Origin: Pogonophryne albipinna
Lineage: Eukaryota; Chordata; Actinopteri; Perciformes; Artedidraconidae
Direction: 5' to 3'
Assembly: GCA_028583405.1 (NCBI GenBank)
Contig: JAPTMU010000037.1
Coordinates: forward strand, 31,001 to 95,000
Length of the DNA: 64,000 nucleotides
The position numbers were made by a program, and so were the translations under genes. The notes under the pieces are model-generated. The model worked only from the letters and a program-made list of their open reading frames with translations. It ran no database searches and was not told where the DNA came from. Shown in pieces: positions 33,023 through 46,300 of this stretch; within the stretch, counting starts at the first letter, position 1; the number at the start of each line of letters is the position of its first letter.

Positions 33023-33414
33023 CACGATCCTATCCAATGTTTGCTCAAACATCTGTGGCATCAACATCCCTCCAGTTTGCCACCGAACGTCCCCCATGCA
33101 GGTGTGTCATGTCGACAATACTGCTGATGATCTCAGGGGTAAAGAATAAATCAAAGAAGGATTCCACGTCATGAATTCTTATTTATGCCACTCATAATGG
33201 CATAACGCGTGGGCCCTGAAACCAAACCTCTGGCAGCAGGAATGTAGCGCGGCGTTTCCTCGTGAGAGGGAAACCAGATTTGAAAATGTTTTGATGTCCA
33301 CCCACTGCCATGACGGACACGATCCTATCCAATGTTTGCTCAAACATCTGTGGCATCAACATCCCTCCAGTTTGCCACCGAAAGTCCCCCATGCAGGTGT
33401 GTCATGTTGACAAT
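33023..33414. repeat. 295-bp direct repeats at the palindrome centre
   Basis: CACGATCCTATCCAATG starts at 33023 and again at 33318. The second copy is cut by a LINE at 33415 and resumes at 34236 up to 34441, where CACGATCCT switches to the inverted arm. Confidence 0.85.
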
Positions 33415-34242
33415 CAAATCAAATCAAATTTTATTTATAGAGCACATTTAAAAACGATTTTGGTCGAGCCAAAGTGCTGTATATGTAATTTAAACACATA
33501 AAAACACATTACATCACAATAAAACACAATAAATCACAACAGATAAAACAACACATGGAACAGTCAGGAATCGTGACCCCACTCTAACTAGAAGGCCGGA
33601 GAGAAGTAGTGTGTCTTCAGTGTGGATTTAAAAGCCCCTAGGGTCTGGGCCGACCTCACATAGAGGGGCAGAGTGTTCCAGAGCCTGGGGCCAGCTGCTG
33701 CGAAGGCTCGGTGCCCTCTGGTTTTGAGCCTGGTCTTAGGCATTACCAGCAGCAGCTGGTCAGCTGACCTTAAGGCTCTGCCTGAGGTGTAGCGCTGGAG
33801 GAGTATATAGGCCGGAGCCAACCCATTTAGTGCTTTAAAAACAAATAAAAGGATTTTAAAATCAATTCTGAACCGGACTGGAAGCCAGTGTAGTGAGGCC
33901 AGAATTGGGGTGATGTGGTCACGCTTTTTGTGGCCAGTCAGGAGACGTGCAGCTGCGTTTTGGACTAGCTGCAGGTGTTTAATAGATGCCTGGTCCATAC
34001 CCACATACAGAGCGTTACAATAGTCCAGTCTTGAGGTCACAAAGGCGTTAATAACCCTTTCCAGGTCTTTAAAAGATAAATACGACTTGGTTTTAGCCAA
34101 TAGTCTTATTTAAAAAAAGCAGGATTTTACTACGGTGCTGACCTGCTTGTCGAATTTAAAAGTGCTATTGAAGGTCACTCCAAGGTTCATGACAGAGGGG
34201 AGGATGTTTTTACTGAGGGAGCCCAGAATATCAACCGACAAT
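33407..34242 (-). mobile_element. 5'-truncated L2-like LINE insertion
   Basis: On the minus strand 34100-33588 encodes the C-terminal part of a non-LTR reverse transcriptase ORF2 (SRLDYCNALYVG, LQLVQNAAARLLTG, LHWLPVRFRIDFK, HRAFAAAGPRLWNTLP). The 3' tail contains the AATCAAATTTTATTTATA-type end near 33415-33440. The host sequence GACAAT is present on both sides, a likely target duplication. The 5' part, including the catalytic RT core, is missing. Confidence 0.85.
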
Positions 34243-35189
34243 ACTGCTGATGATCTCAGGGGTTAAGAATAAATCAAAGAAGGATTCCACGTCATGAATT
34301 CTTATTTATGCCACTCGTAATGGCATAACGCGTGGGCCCTGAAACCAAACCTCTGGCAGCAGGAATGTAGCGCGACGTTTCCTCGTGAGAGGGAAACCAG
34401 ATTTGAAAATGTTTTGATGTCCACCCACTGCCATGACGGACACGATCCTCCGGATAGGATAGTGCAGAGCAATGTAGCGCAGCTACGGGATGGGATCCTC
34501 TGTGTCCTCTCCACTTTCAGGGGAAGGGTCGGACGAAGAAGGATCAGACTCCACTACAAACTCCACATCAGATTCTCCTTCTCATGTTTGGCAAAAAAGT
34601 GTTTTATCCTTGTGCTGACTCCTTTCAAGCACAGTTCAGATCCACACCAGATTCTCCTTCTCAGGGTGTTTCTGTTTCAGAGGATGAGTCCTGCAGCTGA
34701 AGTTAGGGGCTGCATGAGACCTCTTGTCCCACAGAGAAGCTCCTCTTCATCTTACTGCTTGTTGCGTATCACAGGAATGAAATGACCATCCAGCCAAACT
34801 ACACATATTTGAAGCTTTGGCTTTGCAGCCAGGTGTTTTTATTTACTTCAAGGAGTGTATGTATCGCTGTGTATGTCTGCTTGACATTATCAAATGACTT
34901 TGAAGTTCATACAATTCAAAACATCGAGGTCAAGCTGGGTCAAGATCATACATCTGTTTACCTCAAAGACACATGAAACAGCACAAATGAAAAACAAAAC
35001 GCCATGAGAGCACACTTACTCCTGTCTCATTCTCACACACAATCACTCACACACATACAAGGTATAATATGTAAGAGTGTGTATGAGTTTGGGAATGAGG
35101 GAGTGAGAGAGAGAGAGAAAGAAAGAAAGATATGAGGTGAAAACTGCGACTTGCTGTAAACCAAATCTACTGTATATTGTTGTCTCTGT

Positions 35190-35339
<150 letters not shown>

Positions 35340-35547
35340 CTAAACTGTATTAAAGTAAACATGTATTATTTGGGACTGTTTTAAAGTAATCCTATATATA
35401 TATAAACCTTCTTACTTACACTCAATGATCCAGATACCCTGCCACACACACTTCCTCTCATCAGCACACACACATACACTTCCCCCCCACCAGCACGCAC
35501 ATGTTCTTTTTCAAGGTTCTTTCTGGGGCCAGTATAATCTCAAGCAC

Positions 35548-35908
35548 CAATATATCTGTGTACAATGTTTGATACTAATATCTCTGTGTACAATGTTTGA
35601 TACTAATATCTCTGTGTACAATGTTTGATACTAATATCTCTGTGTACAATGTTTGATACTAATATCTCTGTGTACAATGTTTGATACTAATATATCTGTG
35701 TACAATGTTTGATACTAATATCTCTGTGTACAATGTTTGATACTAATATATCTGTGTACAATGTTTGATACTAATATATCTGTGTACAATGTTTGATACT
35801 AATATATCTGTGTACAATGTTTGATACTAATATATCTGTGTACAATGTTTGATACTAATATCTCTGTGTACAATGTTTGATACTAATATCTCTGTGTACA
35901 ATGTTTGA
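35548..35908. repeat. 28-bp minisatellite, about 13 copies
   Basis: The unit GTGTACAATGTTTGATACTA plus ATATCTCT repeats every 28 bp, with an ATATCTCT / ATATATCT variant. It lies in the 1-kb insert of the right arm. Confidence 0.97.
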
Positions 35909-36352
35909 TTGTTTTGGGAAAGAATAGTTTGTGTGAAATCTTCCTTGAGAAATTAAAGGAGTGAAGTTAGGTGGAAGATAAAAAGTGATTCTGACCTTGA
36001 CTAGTTCCGAGGCTCTCACGCTTCACTTAGGAGTAAAATGGGACGGAAGAGCCGACCCACATCTCCGCCCCAAAAATGTCCATATATACTGTTGTTTATT
36101 CATGCAAAATGCCCCCTGTTTCTGACTGGCTGGTCCCGATACCTGTATCGCACGGCAGTGGAGCTGGGAGCCCAGAGTGCTCTGTTACAGGGCACTCTGT
36201 ATTTCGTATTGTGTTTTTTACCATTAAAATCAGATTATTGTTATAACTTTTATGCCGGTGTTTTGAACTCCTTCTCTTATTAAATCTGACCAGGCTCATC
36301 TAACGGACGGCGCGGAGCAGAGGTGGGCTTTAAGCCACCACTACTGTGTTTG

Positions 36353-36555
<203 letters not shown>

Positions 36556-37461
36556 CAGCTGATACCACTCTTCCACATCCATACCAACACACCTACATCA
36601 TATTAGTTGCATCCATGTATTCCAATGGCTGGCAGGGCCCCATTATACAACAGGCAAAGAAACCAAGAAATGACAAGCATGTAATTCAATGGTAAAATGT
36701 CACATCTGGTTTTTACAGTAAAAAGGACAAATTGAACTATTTTCCTCCAATATAAAATCCTGACATTACAAAATGCATGATTTTATACCGGTATGGCGGA
36801 GAGATCAAAAGATGTGGTTATAATGGGAGTGGATGGGACATTTTTGTCCGCGAGTGGCTAATGTGTGAGTTTTTTGTTTAATCTGATTCTGTGCAAAAAC
36901 TAATTATCAACCAAAATCAATGTTGTTGCTAATCTTTGACATATCCAAGACTCTGTTAAAAAAAAAGCCGACCCCCCCCAACATTTATCATATGGAAAAT
37001 AACTGCCTTTTTGTGCATGTTTTTCATAGAAAACGCAAATTCATGTTTTCAAACTGGCAGTTCAAGGGTTAAAATCCTGAACATAATTTAACATGTGGTA
37101 TTTTTGATCAGGACTGAAGTTGATTGAAAGATTTAACCCCAAAAAGTTTTTTAAAATATTAATTTGTTGTCATTTTAGAGCAGTTTTTGGAAGTGGACAT
37201 TTTCTATTAGGGTGGAAGTTGCTTTAAAGATTGAACCCAAAAAGGTTGTGAAAAAAACCTTTTAATATAATGTTTTTATCAAAGCATTTTGCAGTGGACA
37301 TTTTTGTCTCAAATGACTAATTTGCGTAGTCGATTTGTTACACAGTGAATTAAAGACCGATTTCAAAAATTGAAATTGGAATTCCAAAATAGATCGAGAA
37401 AATAGCCTTGTTACAAAAAATCAGGCCATTTGCAGCAACACAACCAAAGTTATTGCAAAAT

Positions 37462-37608
<147 letters not shown>

Positions 37609-37809
37609 TTGAATACTTCCACAAATTATATTACATAAGACAGGGAATCCAATATATCGGGGCTAAGCAGCACAGAACACTTAGGGGAACACATAGCATC
37701 TCCCTCTCCACATGGCTAAGCTGCCAATAATAGCTGAAACAGAGCAATATTTGGCAATTTGTTTGGCTTTTCTCTTTGACATTCCAGCAATTCTCAGACC
37801 AATCATGGT

Positions 37810-37857
<48 letters not shown>

Positions 37858-37867
37858 AGCAGCGTAC

Positions 37868-37960
37868 CTGTTCCCAGTAGATTCAGACTGAGTTTTCTCA
37901 CGATGAAACAGTCACAGGTCAAGAGTCCGTCGGCCAATAGGAGAGCAAGGAGGAGGGCAG
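37868..37960 (-). other. Candidate non-coding first exon and promoter of a minus-strand gene, possibly tymp
   Basis: A strong donor GGGAACAG|GTACGC (exon edge 37868) is preceded by a short sequence without a start codon in context. Upstream lie two CCAAT-type motifs in reverse form (CTATTGGCC, GATTGGCTG; about 37935-37970) and no TATA box. tymp coding exon 1 has an acceptor before its ATG and therefore needs an upstream 5' UTR exon, and it is the next minus-strand gene. If correct, tymp intron 1 is about 19.6 kb, nearly all transposons. A (CA)n tract follows at 37810-37855. Confidence 0.3.
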
Positions 37961-38099
37961 CCAATCAGGAGGCAGCTCTGGTTTACTCAGTGTCCACAAA
38001 ACCACGCGGGAGTAAATTGAGTCCTGTCACTGCGAATAACAGCGTTTCCCTTTAAACTGAATTAAATCTCTGAAGTCATGACCTGTTTCAGTTTTTGTG

Positions 38100-38980
38100 G
38101 ATTCGTTTTAATTAAATACATATAAAAAAAAAAAAAAAATTAAAGGGAAGAAAGCAAATTAAAATACAATTAAAATAATAAAATATTTGTTTTTGATAAA
38201 ACATAAAATCTGCAAACAAAAGATAACCCTCAAATATCAAAATATATATGATTAATATATACAAATAACAATATATATTATTCAAAAGAAATATGCCTAA
38301 ATGAAATGGGGTAGAACGCCATTTTGTTTAATCTTTAAGTCACTAAATGTTGTTGATTTACTTTCCTTTCAGAGAACTTTGCCATTTAAATTGGAGTATA
38401 GGACAAAATGATATCATGAATTTGATGGTATAACAGATGCTTGTATATCCCTTAAGCCCTGCTGCATTTTAGGGGCGCGTTTTCACTTTATGTATATATA
38501 ATAAATGCTATTTTAATTCTAAATGTTTGTGTGTATTTATATATTATTTCTGTGTGTAGTGGAGGGTGCGTTTCCTTGTGCAATCCTGTATTATATATAA
38601 TGATAATAAAGCTGGACCTTGAACCAGCGACCCTCATCTCCGTGAGCCGGAAAAGGTGGAAAAATCATAAAAGAAAGATTAAAACAAGCGACACACTGCC
38701 TTTGCATAACGACTGTATACAGTATTTCATTTTACATTGTTGGCTATTATATATATATGTATTTTTTCTTATTTTTGCATTTTACTTTACTTTTATGTCT
38801 TTTGCGATATTATATTTCCTTTTATGTCGTAAAACGGCTGTAGGAGCCTGAGGTTTAACATCTTTATTGTGCAAATTACAATCATGCTGCACCTTAAAAG
38901 ACTGAAAACAAACAAGTTGCAGCTTGTAAATCACTACATATGTTCTCTATGATTGTAAAATAATGACACAGTATAATATG
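38100..38980. other. AT-rich intergenic stretch, no gene seen
   Basis: A/T runs, TA-rich tracts and frames without domain character. Nothing supported. Confidence 0.45.
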
Positions 38981-39043
38981 TGTTAGGGAAATGATTGTCC
39001 TAGACTCCTAGATATGACGTACATGACCAACCCTGACGTCTGT

Positions 39044-39484
39044 TTATCTCCTTCGTGTGTTCAGCGATCTCCAGGAGGGTGTGCGAGGGTGAAAGGGTGA
39101 ACGGAGAGAGCTGTGGGGTGAAGGAAGAGTATCCTCAGAGGTGATAGGGGGGGTGAAGGGCGGTGGAGACTCCTCCGTTTGTCTCCCATAATCAAGACAT
39201 TCCTCAGGCGGGTGCAGTGATAGATTTGCAAGGTTTTCTGAGCGATGTGTTGTGTCTTTCTCTTGTTTTGATTCCTCTTGTTGCTTGTCCTTGGCAGAGG
39301 GAACAGATTGATGACGTAGGCAGTAGAATACGTTAGAGATAAACAATTTCACTCCTGACTTGTTCAGGCAAACTCCATTTGCCTTAAAAAGATGTCTGCG
39401 GTCCCAGAAAAAGTTAAAGTTGTCAATATAATTGACAGAATGGTCAATACAGACAGTTGAAAGCCAGGTGTTCAGTGCAAACAA
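39044..39484 (-). pseudogene. SGNH/GDSL-esterase-like C-terminal fragment inside the ERV
   Basis: A 146-codon antisense frame with SVNYIDNFNFFWDRRHLFKA then GVCLNKSGVKLFISN, matching the end of the SGNH-like domain carried by many fish retroelement-derived proteins (pattern IDNF..FW.R..LF..DG.H.N..G...L). The Asp and His expected in the catalytic DxxH part read differently here (ANGVCLN), so no activity is likely. A low-complexity Pro/Ser tail follows. Confidence 0.45.
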
Positions 39485-39651
39485 TCTGCTGAATCTCTCA
39501 AAAGAGAGAGAAGAAGGAGGAAAGTGGGCCCGAGATAAGGCAACTCCCTCTCCCTGCTCTTTTCATTCCCAAGACAGGATCACAGAATATTTCCTTTGAA
39601 TGTCCGACTACACAATGTAACTCACATGACTGTGTTGTGTTTCCTGTGTTT

Positions 39652-40857
39652 TTAAGCAAAGGCTTGTGGGCGTGGAACGTCTATCCAGAGACGGGGTACC
39701 AGCGGTTCCAGGTCTCACAGCGGATGGTAAGAATAACACTCAACACCATTGCAAATGTACTCCCAGAAATGTGGTGTTTCACTAAAGGACAGTTAAAGAA
39801 TGATCCTATGTGTACCACAGGGACACCCAATTACAAAGGTCCCAGTACAGGGGTCACTAGATGCTCATATATAGAACCAGGTCCAGCTGTAATTAAGTCA
39901 CCAGGAAGTTATGTAGATTCTTTAAAGAGTGCCCTAATCACTCCACCTAAACAAACTAAAACCAATTCTAATTCTGCAATAAGTTTAATGTTAGATTATG
40001 CACATGAATGCAATGTTAGCAACTGTTGGCTGTGTCAAAATATGCCAGAGTCCATGCACTCTCCCATGTTCAGCCCAATTCCTTTCACAAAAGCTGACTA
40101 CAGTTTAGTTAGCTGGAATGATATAGCATCCCGAATTAGTGATGAGGCAGATGATTGTTACATCCCTTCTTACCCCATAGGCTCTAAGCAACCTTTAAGT
40201 TACGAGGGCTTAATCTCGCTCATTGTTGACACAGTAAATAAGGATTACCTACCAGACGGTTTCAAACGATTAATGGTCCTAAGACTTATATATGTCAAGA
40301 AATACATTAACCTAGTTTTTGAATACAGATTCCAATTAGCTCTAGTCCAGACTAATTGTTCAGCTAACTATACGAGTCCAACATGTTTACCTCAACCACA
40401 CACACCATCTTTGTTGGTTGAAGCCTTGGTAACAGTCGTACCCTGGTTTGGCTCCCGAACAGTGGACTCAGTTAAAGTTAAAATACATGACTGTTCGCTG
40501 CCGTTACCCCTAGGTAAGTCCCCTACACGTGACTGTTCAGTTTATATTCCCCCAGTTGTGGTGCATGAGTGGAAGAATGTGTCCATCTGCTTCCAGAACG
40601 GAGGAGGGTTTCTACCCTCTCACGATGTGGGCCACAGCGACTGTAACACCGTAATAAAGGTAAAATTAACCAGAACTCCCCTCCCAGAGAGAGTTTACTT
40701 GGTTTGTGGGGATAGAGCCTACGGTTGCGTGCCTTATGACACTTTTGATGGCACCTGTTATCTAGCATATCTAATCCCTTTGATCCGTAAAGTAGAGACT
40801 GATAAGATTGCAGCAATACTCCCCTCCCAACACAGAAATCGTAGGAGCGAGATTGGT
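39652..40857 (+). pseudogene. Retroviral env, surface-subunit relic
   Basis: A long open frame of about 400 codons with many cysteines, N-glycosylation sequons (NVS, NCS, NYT) and a short CWLC-type motif (NCWLCQN), as in gamma/epsilon-like retroviral surface proteins. It runs to a basic RNRR cleavage-like site and then stops at 40858-40860. The first in-frame ATG is at 39724; a spliced start is likely. The fusion peptide and ectodomain of the transmembrane subunit are missing, and the anchor follows in a different frame. This break makes the gene non-functional. Homology is assigned by features, not by search. Confidence 0.65.
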
Positions 40858-41107
40858 TAAACTTGCTGTTACCATTTCACTGTTTATTTTAGCTGTGCTA
40901 ATCCTGATAGTGTGTCTAGTCACTGTTGTTAAACTAGTCATGCAAAAGATTATCAAAACCGCCCTCCAGGCCCCACAGACACTGGTGGGGTACACCACCG
41001 TTGATGACACCGTGATGATGTACGACGTCGAGCTTCCAGACCCGTGGGTCTCTACCGTGGCAACCGAACCATGGGTTCCCCCTTACAACGGATGGCCAAT
41101 GAATTAA
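40840..41107 (+). pseudogene. Env transmembrane anchor and cytoplasmic tail, out of frame
   Basis: In another frame from the surface subunit, a hydrophobic stretch of about 28 residues (LAVTISLFILAVLILIVCLV) is followed by a tail with YTTVDD and a stop at 41105-41107. It overlaps the end of the 39652-40857 frame, consistent with an internal deletion plus frameshift. Confidence 0.6.
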
Positions 41108-41723
41108 AACTGATGCTCAGATTAAAGAAAATATACACTACACGATAAATGTCTGACTTTCCTTTTCAGATTTTGAATGTATTGATATTACTAAAACTAA
41201 ATGCCTGACTCTTAAAGTAATCCTAAAATTGAGGACACTGCAATTTTGCAGATTACAGATTGATCAAATCACCATTGTGAATTTTATACCCTAACTGTGA
41301 ATTTTTAGTTGGATCTCTTAGGATCCTAAGTTTTAAAATGCTTCTGACTAGTGATTGCCTTGAAGTAAATCTTTAAAGCGGCAAGCTGGTTTTGATTTTA
41401 TAGTTTGATAAATGAAATTAACTAATGGTAAATGATAAAAGATATTAGTTTAAAACAAATATTTAGCTATTTATGCATCTGTGTTTTATGTGTGTTCATT
41501 ATTGTGCTTTTGACGAAAGATGATCAAACACTGATGAGAGATGATTTTTCCTATTATGATTGGCTGTATCAATCATTGTGATTGAATGTTTCAATCTTAT
41601 TCTACTTTGTGATGTAATTAATGTAAGGTGAGACCACACTCAAATCTAGAGACGCCTATTGAGTTAAGTATTGACCAAATTATTATTAGACTAATGTTTT
41701 CATAAATGATAAAAAGAGAGGAC

Positions 41724-42241
41724 TGTTAGGGAAATTATTGTCCTAGACTCCTAGATATGACGTACATGACCAACCCTGACGTCTGTTTATCTCCTTTAAA
41801 GACATAGGCTGCTTCAGCCATAATGTTATTGTTCCCATTCTGTGACCGGGCAACCCTCGGTCACAGATGGTCTGTTGTTGTGGGTGCACTGGGACACTTC
41901 CTTCTTTGTTGTTTGTGGACTCCAAGGTATGAAATCTTCGAGGCCATAAGTGACGGACACAAGTGACTCAGTGTGCCCAACTGTCTAAGCTATCTTATCA
42001 AAATATGTTGATTACTCTCTGTGAAACCAGTTCAATGGGCTAACGAGAGAGAGGCGCTCCAGAATTGACGTGGCAACTCTCCCGTGCAGTCAGATAGTGA
42101 CTGCTGTGACTTGTGATGTGAATCCTCCGGCCGAAACTCCAAATAAATCATCAGTGTTTGACATCGAAGCTCCTGCTCTACCGTGTCTCTTTCCTGAATC
42201 GGTGACTCCCACTGCATTTCTACACAGAAGTTTCCCTTACA
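41724..42241 (+). mobile_element. 3' LTR of the endogenous retrovirus
   Basis: A 518-bp LTR, starting TGTTAGGGAAA and ending TTTCCCTTACA (inverted with one mismatch), with AATAAA at 42142-42147. The preceding 600 bp (41108-41723) is non-coding, ending in the polypurine tract. Confidence 0.8.
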
Positions 42242-42343
42242 GTATGTATTGTCTCAAAGTACACATAGAGTAAAAATCAAGTGCTTTTACTCTCTCAATG
42301 CTTGTCATTTCTTAACCTGGTTTCAAACTTTCAGCATCTAGAC

Positions 42344-42745
42344 CAGGGGTGTTTCTCAATGTCGAGGACGCTTCCTTGGTAGGACATGTCTTCCGAGTCA
42401 GGTCCTTCAGAAGCGAGGCAAGAATCCTTCCTAGCCTCGGAAAACGAAGAATGGTGGAACAGGCTAACAGGTGTGCGTCATATGCGAGGCCCCGTCTTCA
42501 ATGGAGCGCGATTTCCGCCAAAGATTTGGAAATTGGTCCGTGCGCAAAGCATTGTGGGGATTTTAAGACCGCGGAGGATACACATGTGCAGCCTCGAAAT
42601 TTCCCGCAACGAAGTACGCCGGCCGCGGTAGAATTCCAAGCATCCTGGACATTGGAACAGTCCTTCGGCGGGACTCGATGACGTAGTTTGCTTGAAATAT
42701 TGGCTTGGAAGCCAGTTTCCTCGACATTGAGAAACACCCCAGGTC
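42344..42745. mobile_element. MITE with long terminal inverted repeats
   Basis: GGGGTGTTTCTCAATGTCGA is mirrored by TCGACATTGAGAAACACCCC at the right end, with the pairing extending into the flanks (GACCAG / AGGTC). About 0.4 kb, no coding frame. A superfamily such as Harbinger is possible but not shown. Confidence 0.8.
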
Positions 42746-43209
42746 AGAGGTGAGCGCTCTTATTGTGAAAGAACCACACAGGAAGTCCTCAGGGTGTTTT
42801 AACTTTGTAATAAATGACCGTTTATTATAAAGATTACAATCTGTTGCGTTTTGCAGAGCTCATCGGTTGTCATGTGTGTGCTCTTCAGTTTTTAGAAAAG
42901 GGAAGAAAATAAAACTACAAGTACACACACGCCACTCACTCCAGAAGAAACTACAAACATCCTGTAAAAAGAGGAAGCTAGAGAGGATGAGGAGGAAGAG
43001 GAAGAGGAAGAGGAGGAAGGTAACAATAAACCATAATAACCAGGTGAGTGTCATTAGGAGGAGGAAGGTGTCACATGTAGGTTAGAAAAGACAGGATTCT
43101 CAGCCAATCAGCAGCATTTGCTCTGATATTTACTGCTATAAATGCTTTCTATTTAGCAGCGATGGAAGTAGTCTTTTGATTGTAAGTAAAAGTAGTAGAA
43201 CTTCATCAT

Positions 43210-43325
43210 GAGAAGTGGGGCGGCTGTGGCTCAGTGGATAGAGTGCTGGACTTCAAATCAGGGGGTAGCCAGTTCGAGTCCCACTGCAGTCAGCATGTCG
43301 TTGTGTCCCTGAGACTAACAAGTGA
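43210..43325 (+). mobile_element. tRNA-derived SINE head
   Basis: A box TGGCTCAGTGGATAGAG and B box GTTCGAGTCCC are spaced as in a tRNA, in the GGGGCGGCTGTGGCTCAGTGG context typical of fish SINEs. The body after the B box (CAGTCAGCATGTCGTTGTGT) is non-tRNA. The cloverleaf is not required to be intact. Confidence 0.75.
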
Positions 43326-46300
43326 CATGTAATGTAACTACATTATCAATATACCCCAAATACCCTAAAATGTATTTCTAATGGTCTGTTTTTAGCAGCT
43401 TCCCCAGATCTATCCTGGATCTTCCATTTATCTTTCCTTCATATCCCCTAGATCTTTCTTCAATCTTCCCTGAATCTTTCCTGGTTTCTCCATCCAGGAG
43501 ATAAAAAGATAAAGATACATTTAGCGGCGGATCTGATTCTGAAAACACTGATTGGAAATAACTGAAACGGCCTTGGTGGAGTTAATTAAACACACTCTGG
43601 GTACTTCGCATCACTGCTAATTAGCCACATAACTCTCTCCTTTGGGAATGGTGCTAGCATTAGCTAACAAACATTTAGCTGAAGACAGATGAACAACAAA
43701 CATGTTCTCTGCTAAGTAATCCATGTTTACATCTTAGAAGAACCACCTGATTTGATTTTAAAAGCAGAATTTTAAAATAAAATAGGGACTACTTTCCCAT
43801 GGAAGAACACCCGCAAGAGATATTCTAGGTTTGCTGGCTTCTGATTGGCTGAGAAATCCGACAACAAATGAATGACCTCATGTTTGTCTTAGTGTATGGG
43901 GGACCTGAGGTCAGAGGTTAAGAGGTCACATGACCTCCCCATCACTGATTATCATCGTTACAATGCAGAGAAAGCGACAGCCCACGTCTCATTCTGTGGA
44001 AAACTTGTACAGTAGCCTATAGTTCTTTATAATATATACTACAGTACAGAATGGGTGTCAATGTGATATTCACTCAGTGTAAACAGCAACACACGAGCTC
44101 TTCTCAAGAGGATTTAGAAACATGTTGTGGTGGTTTTTATTGGTAAGCTAACGTCAGCTAAAGATCAGGACAATTTCAGAACGTTTCCAAACCAACAATC
44201 TGAAAAGTTTGCCTCCCTTAGCAGCGTTTGGCCGAGTTAACAGAAGTGAGCAAATTCGCAGTCTTTGAACTTCGACAATTGTTCCTAAAACCCCATTATT
44301 TCAAATCCCAAATGATCTGAAAGTTGTCCAGTAGCCCGTAAACCTCACCAAAAACCATTGTTCCCAAAATGGCCATTGCTCAAAATACTCAGTTTCCCTG
44401 CGATGAACGCAAACACAGGAGTCATTATTTAGAACATCGAATTTCACAATTTCTGATTCCTTATTTTGCGAAAGCCCTAACCCTAACCCTAACCAGCCCT
44501 AATTGGTCATTACTGATTGGCTAACTTGGTTGTATTTACGCATTAAAGGTTATATTCTTTAGGTTAAGGGTCAGAATATCACAGTAAAACATTTGGACTT
44601 TTGGAACAATGGCATGGTAAAACTTCTACGTACAATACGTACGGACGAGAAGCACTTTGTACGAACTAGTCAGTCTTAAGCTTACCTCGAAATTCAACAT
44701 CAGCTGTGTCAATTAATTCAAGGGTGCTTGTGTTAATTGGGAAACTTGGAAAACAAAACCCCTCCCACAAAAATACACATTATTTGGTACTTAAAAAAAA
44801 AACTCACTCTTAAATACCCAGAATAAAATGGTAAAATCAGAAGAAAAATTATCGGATCAAATCTGAGATTATAAAATTATACATTTGCAGGAAAAAAATG
44901 GTAAATTCTCCTTAAAAATGGAAAAAAGAATCAGGATTTTGTAACGTCTATCCCCTTTAACTAATCCCTTATTTTCATCCCACACAATTTTGATTTATAA
45001 CACCAGAAAATATTAAATGTACTCGTAAATATAACATTTTAATCTGGCAAATTCAGAGATTTTGTCTATTTTCCCTCCCCTCCCCCTCCCCCGTAATTAT
45101 TTGGATCTTCAATAAATGGATAGCATGATAAAGTTAATATAGATAACATTTATAAACTCATACAAGTGGATTTAGACTTATTAATAAAGTAAACTGAAGA
45201 TAAACAGCTGATGTGTGGCTGTTTACAAAAGGCTGAATATCACAAAAGCCTTTTTAGACTTTCAGTCTACCAAAATATTCCAGTATACATTTCATCATTT
45301 TACTATACTTTATATATTACACTATAGCTACATTATTCTAGGATAATATATATTATACAGACTATAAAGTCTACTGTATTGTGCTGTACAAAGACTATAC
45401 AATCTATAACTCTCTCAGGAAAATGGCACCGTGAACTTTTACAACTTTGGGATTCATGATTGTGGTTCGGCTCGAGTTCAGGTACTTCGGCTGGGAGTAA
45501 AAAGCGATATATAAACGCGGTTATATTCGTTGTTTTGTGGAAACAGGCACTGGCAAGTTGATTGTGCTTTAGAAAGGGGGGATTCAAGAGGAACATGTCA
45601 GTGAGATTGTGTCGTTAAATTACTGTGTGAAGATATTTGGAATAATGGAGTTGTTGTATCGTAAGTGTCTCCGTTAAAGTCATAATTAACTCCGATTCCT
45701 AATTAAAGTAGAAAAAGTTAAAGAAATACACCTTTTAGTGACTTCAGATATTTAATTCACTTGTAATTTATATTCTTTATGGTACAGATGTAGAAACTAC
45801 ATTTTAAATTGAGAGAAATGGTGTTAAATTAACTTTATTTTAAGTATAAAAGGTGTCAGCTAACAATGCTAAAAGGCTAGCATTAGCTTTTTAATTAATT
45901 TCTATTTTTTTTTATAAGGCTGGGTGATATATCCGATTCATTTGATGAATTTTTGGGTAGTACTTTTCATACCAACATCTGGGTAATACAACACTGAATT
46001 GTGTGTAAAATGGGTAAAAACGGAAAATCACATTTCAAGATTGCAAGGCAAAACTATTTAGTGATGATGTAGTATTAGCTTGTTGACTAATTGGTTACCC
46101 GCCAACAATAAAATGGTTAAATCCAAGCAATATTTGGTTAAAAACTGTAATAGGGTGATATTGTCATGATGAGGTCTTTTTGACCCAAACTAATTGGCTA
46201 CAAATTCCCATAAAGCGAATTAACGTAATTGAGAATGCAGTTTTTTTTGTAGGAGACCAGTTTGTTGGATAATATCAGGCGCATATTAAACTGTAATTGG

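Larger units (their letters stand above)
38981..42241 (+). mobile_element. Defective endogenous retrovirus (LTR, env relic, LTR)
   Basis: A 73-bp piece of 5' LTR (38981-39053) matches the start of the 3' LTR at 41724 nearly base for base. A polypurine tract (AAAAAGAGAGGAC, 41710-41722) abuts the 3' LTR as expected. Between them are an antisense SGNH-type fragment and env; gag, pro and pol are gone. The flanks ATATG and GTATG may be the 5-bp target duplication with one change. The element is inactive. Confidence 0.8.

Noticed and set aside
35548..35908. CRISPR-like or regulatory 28-bp array
   Set aside because: Contiguous identical units without spacers; simple minisatellite.
42867..43085. 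Basic 72-residue frame (KRKRKRRK)
   Set aside because: Low-complexity purine-rich DNA without splice or domain support.
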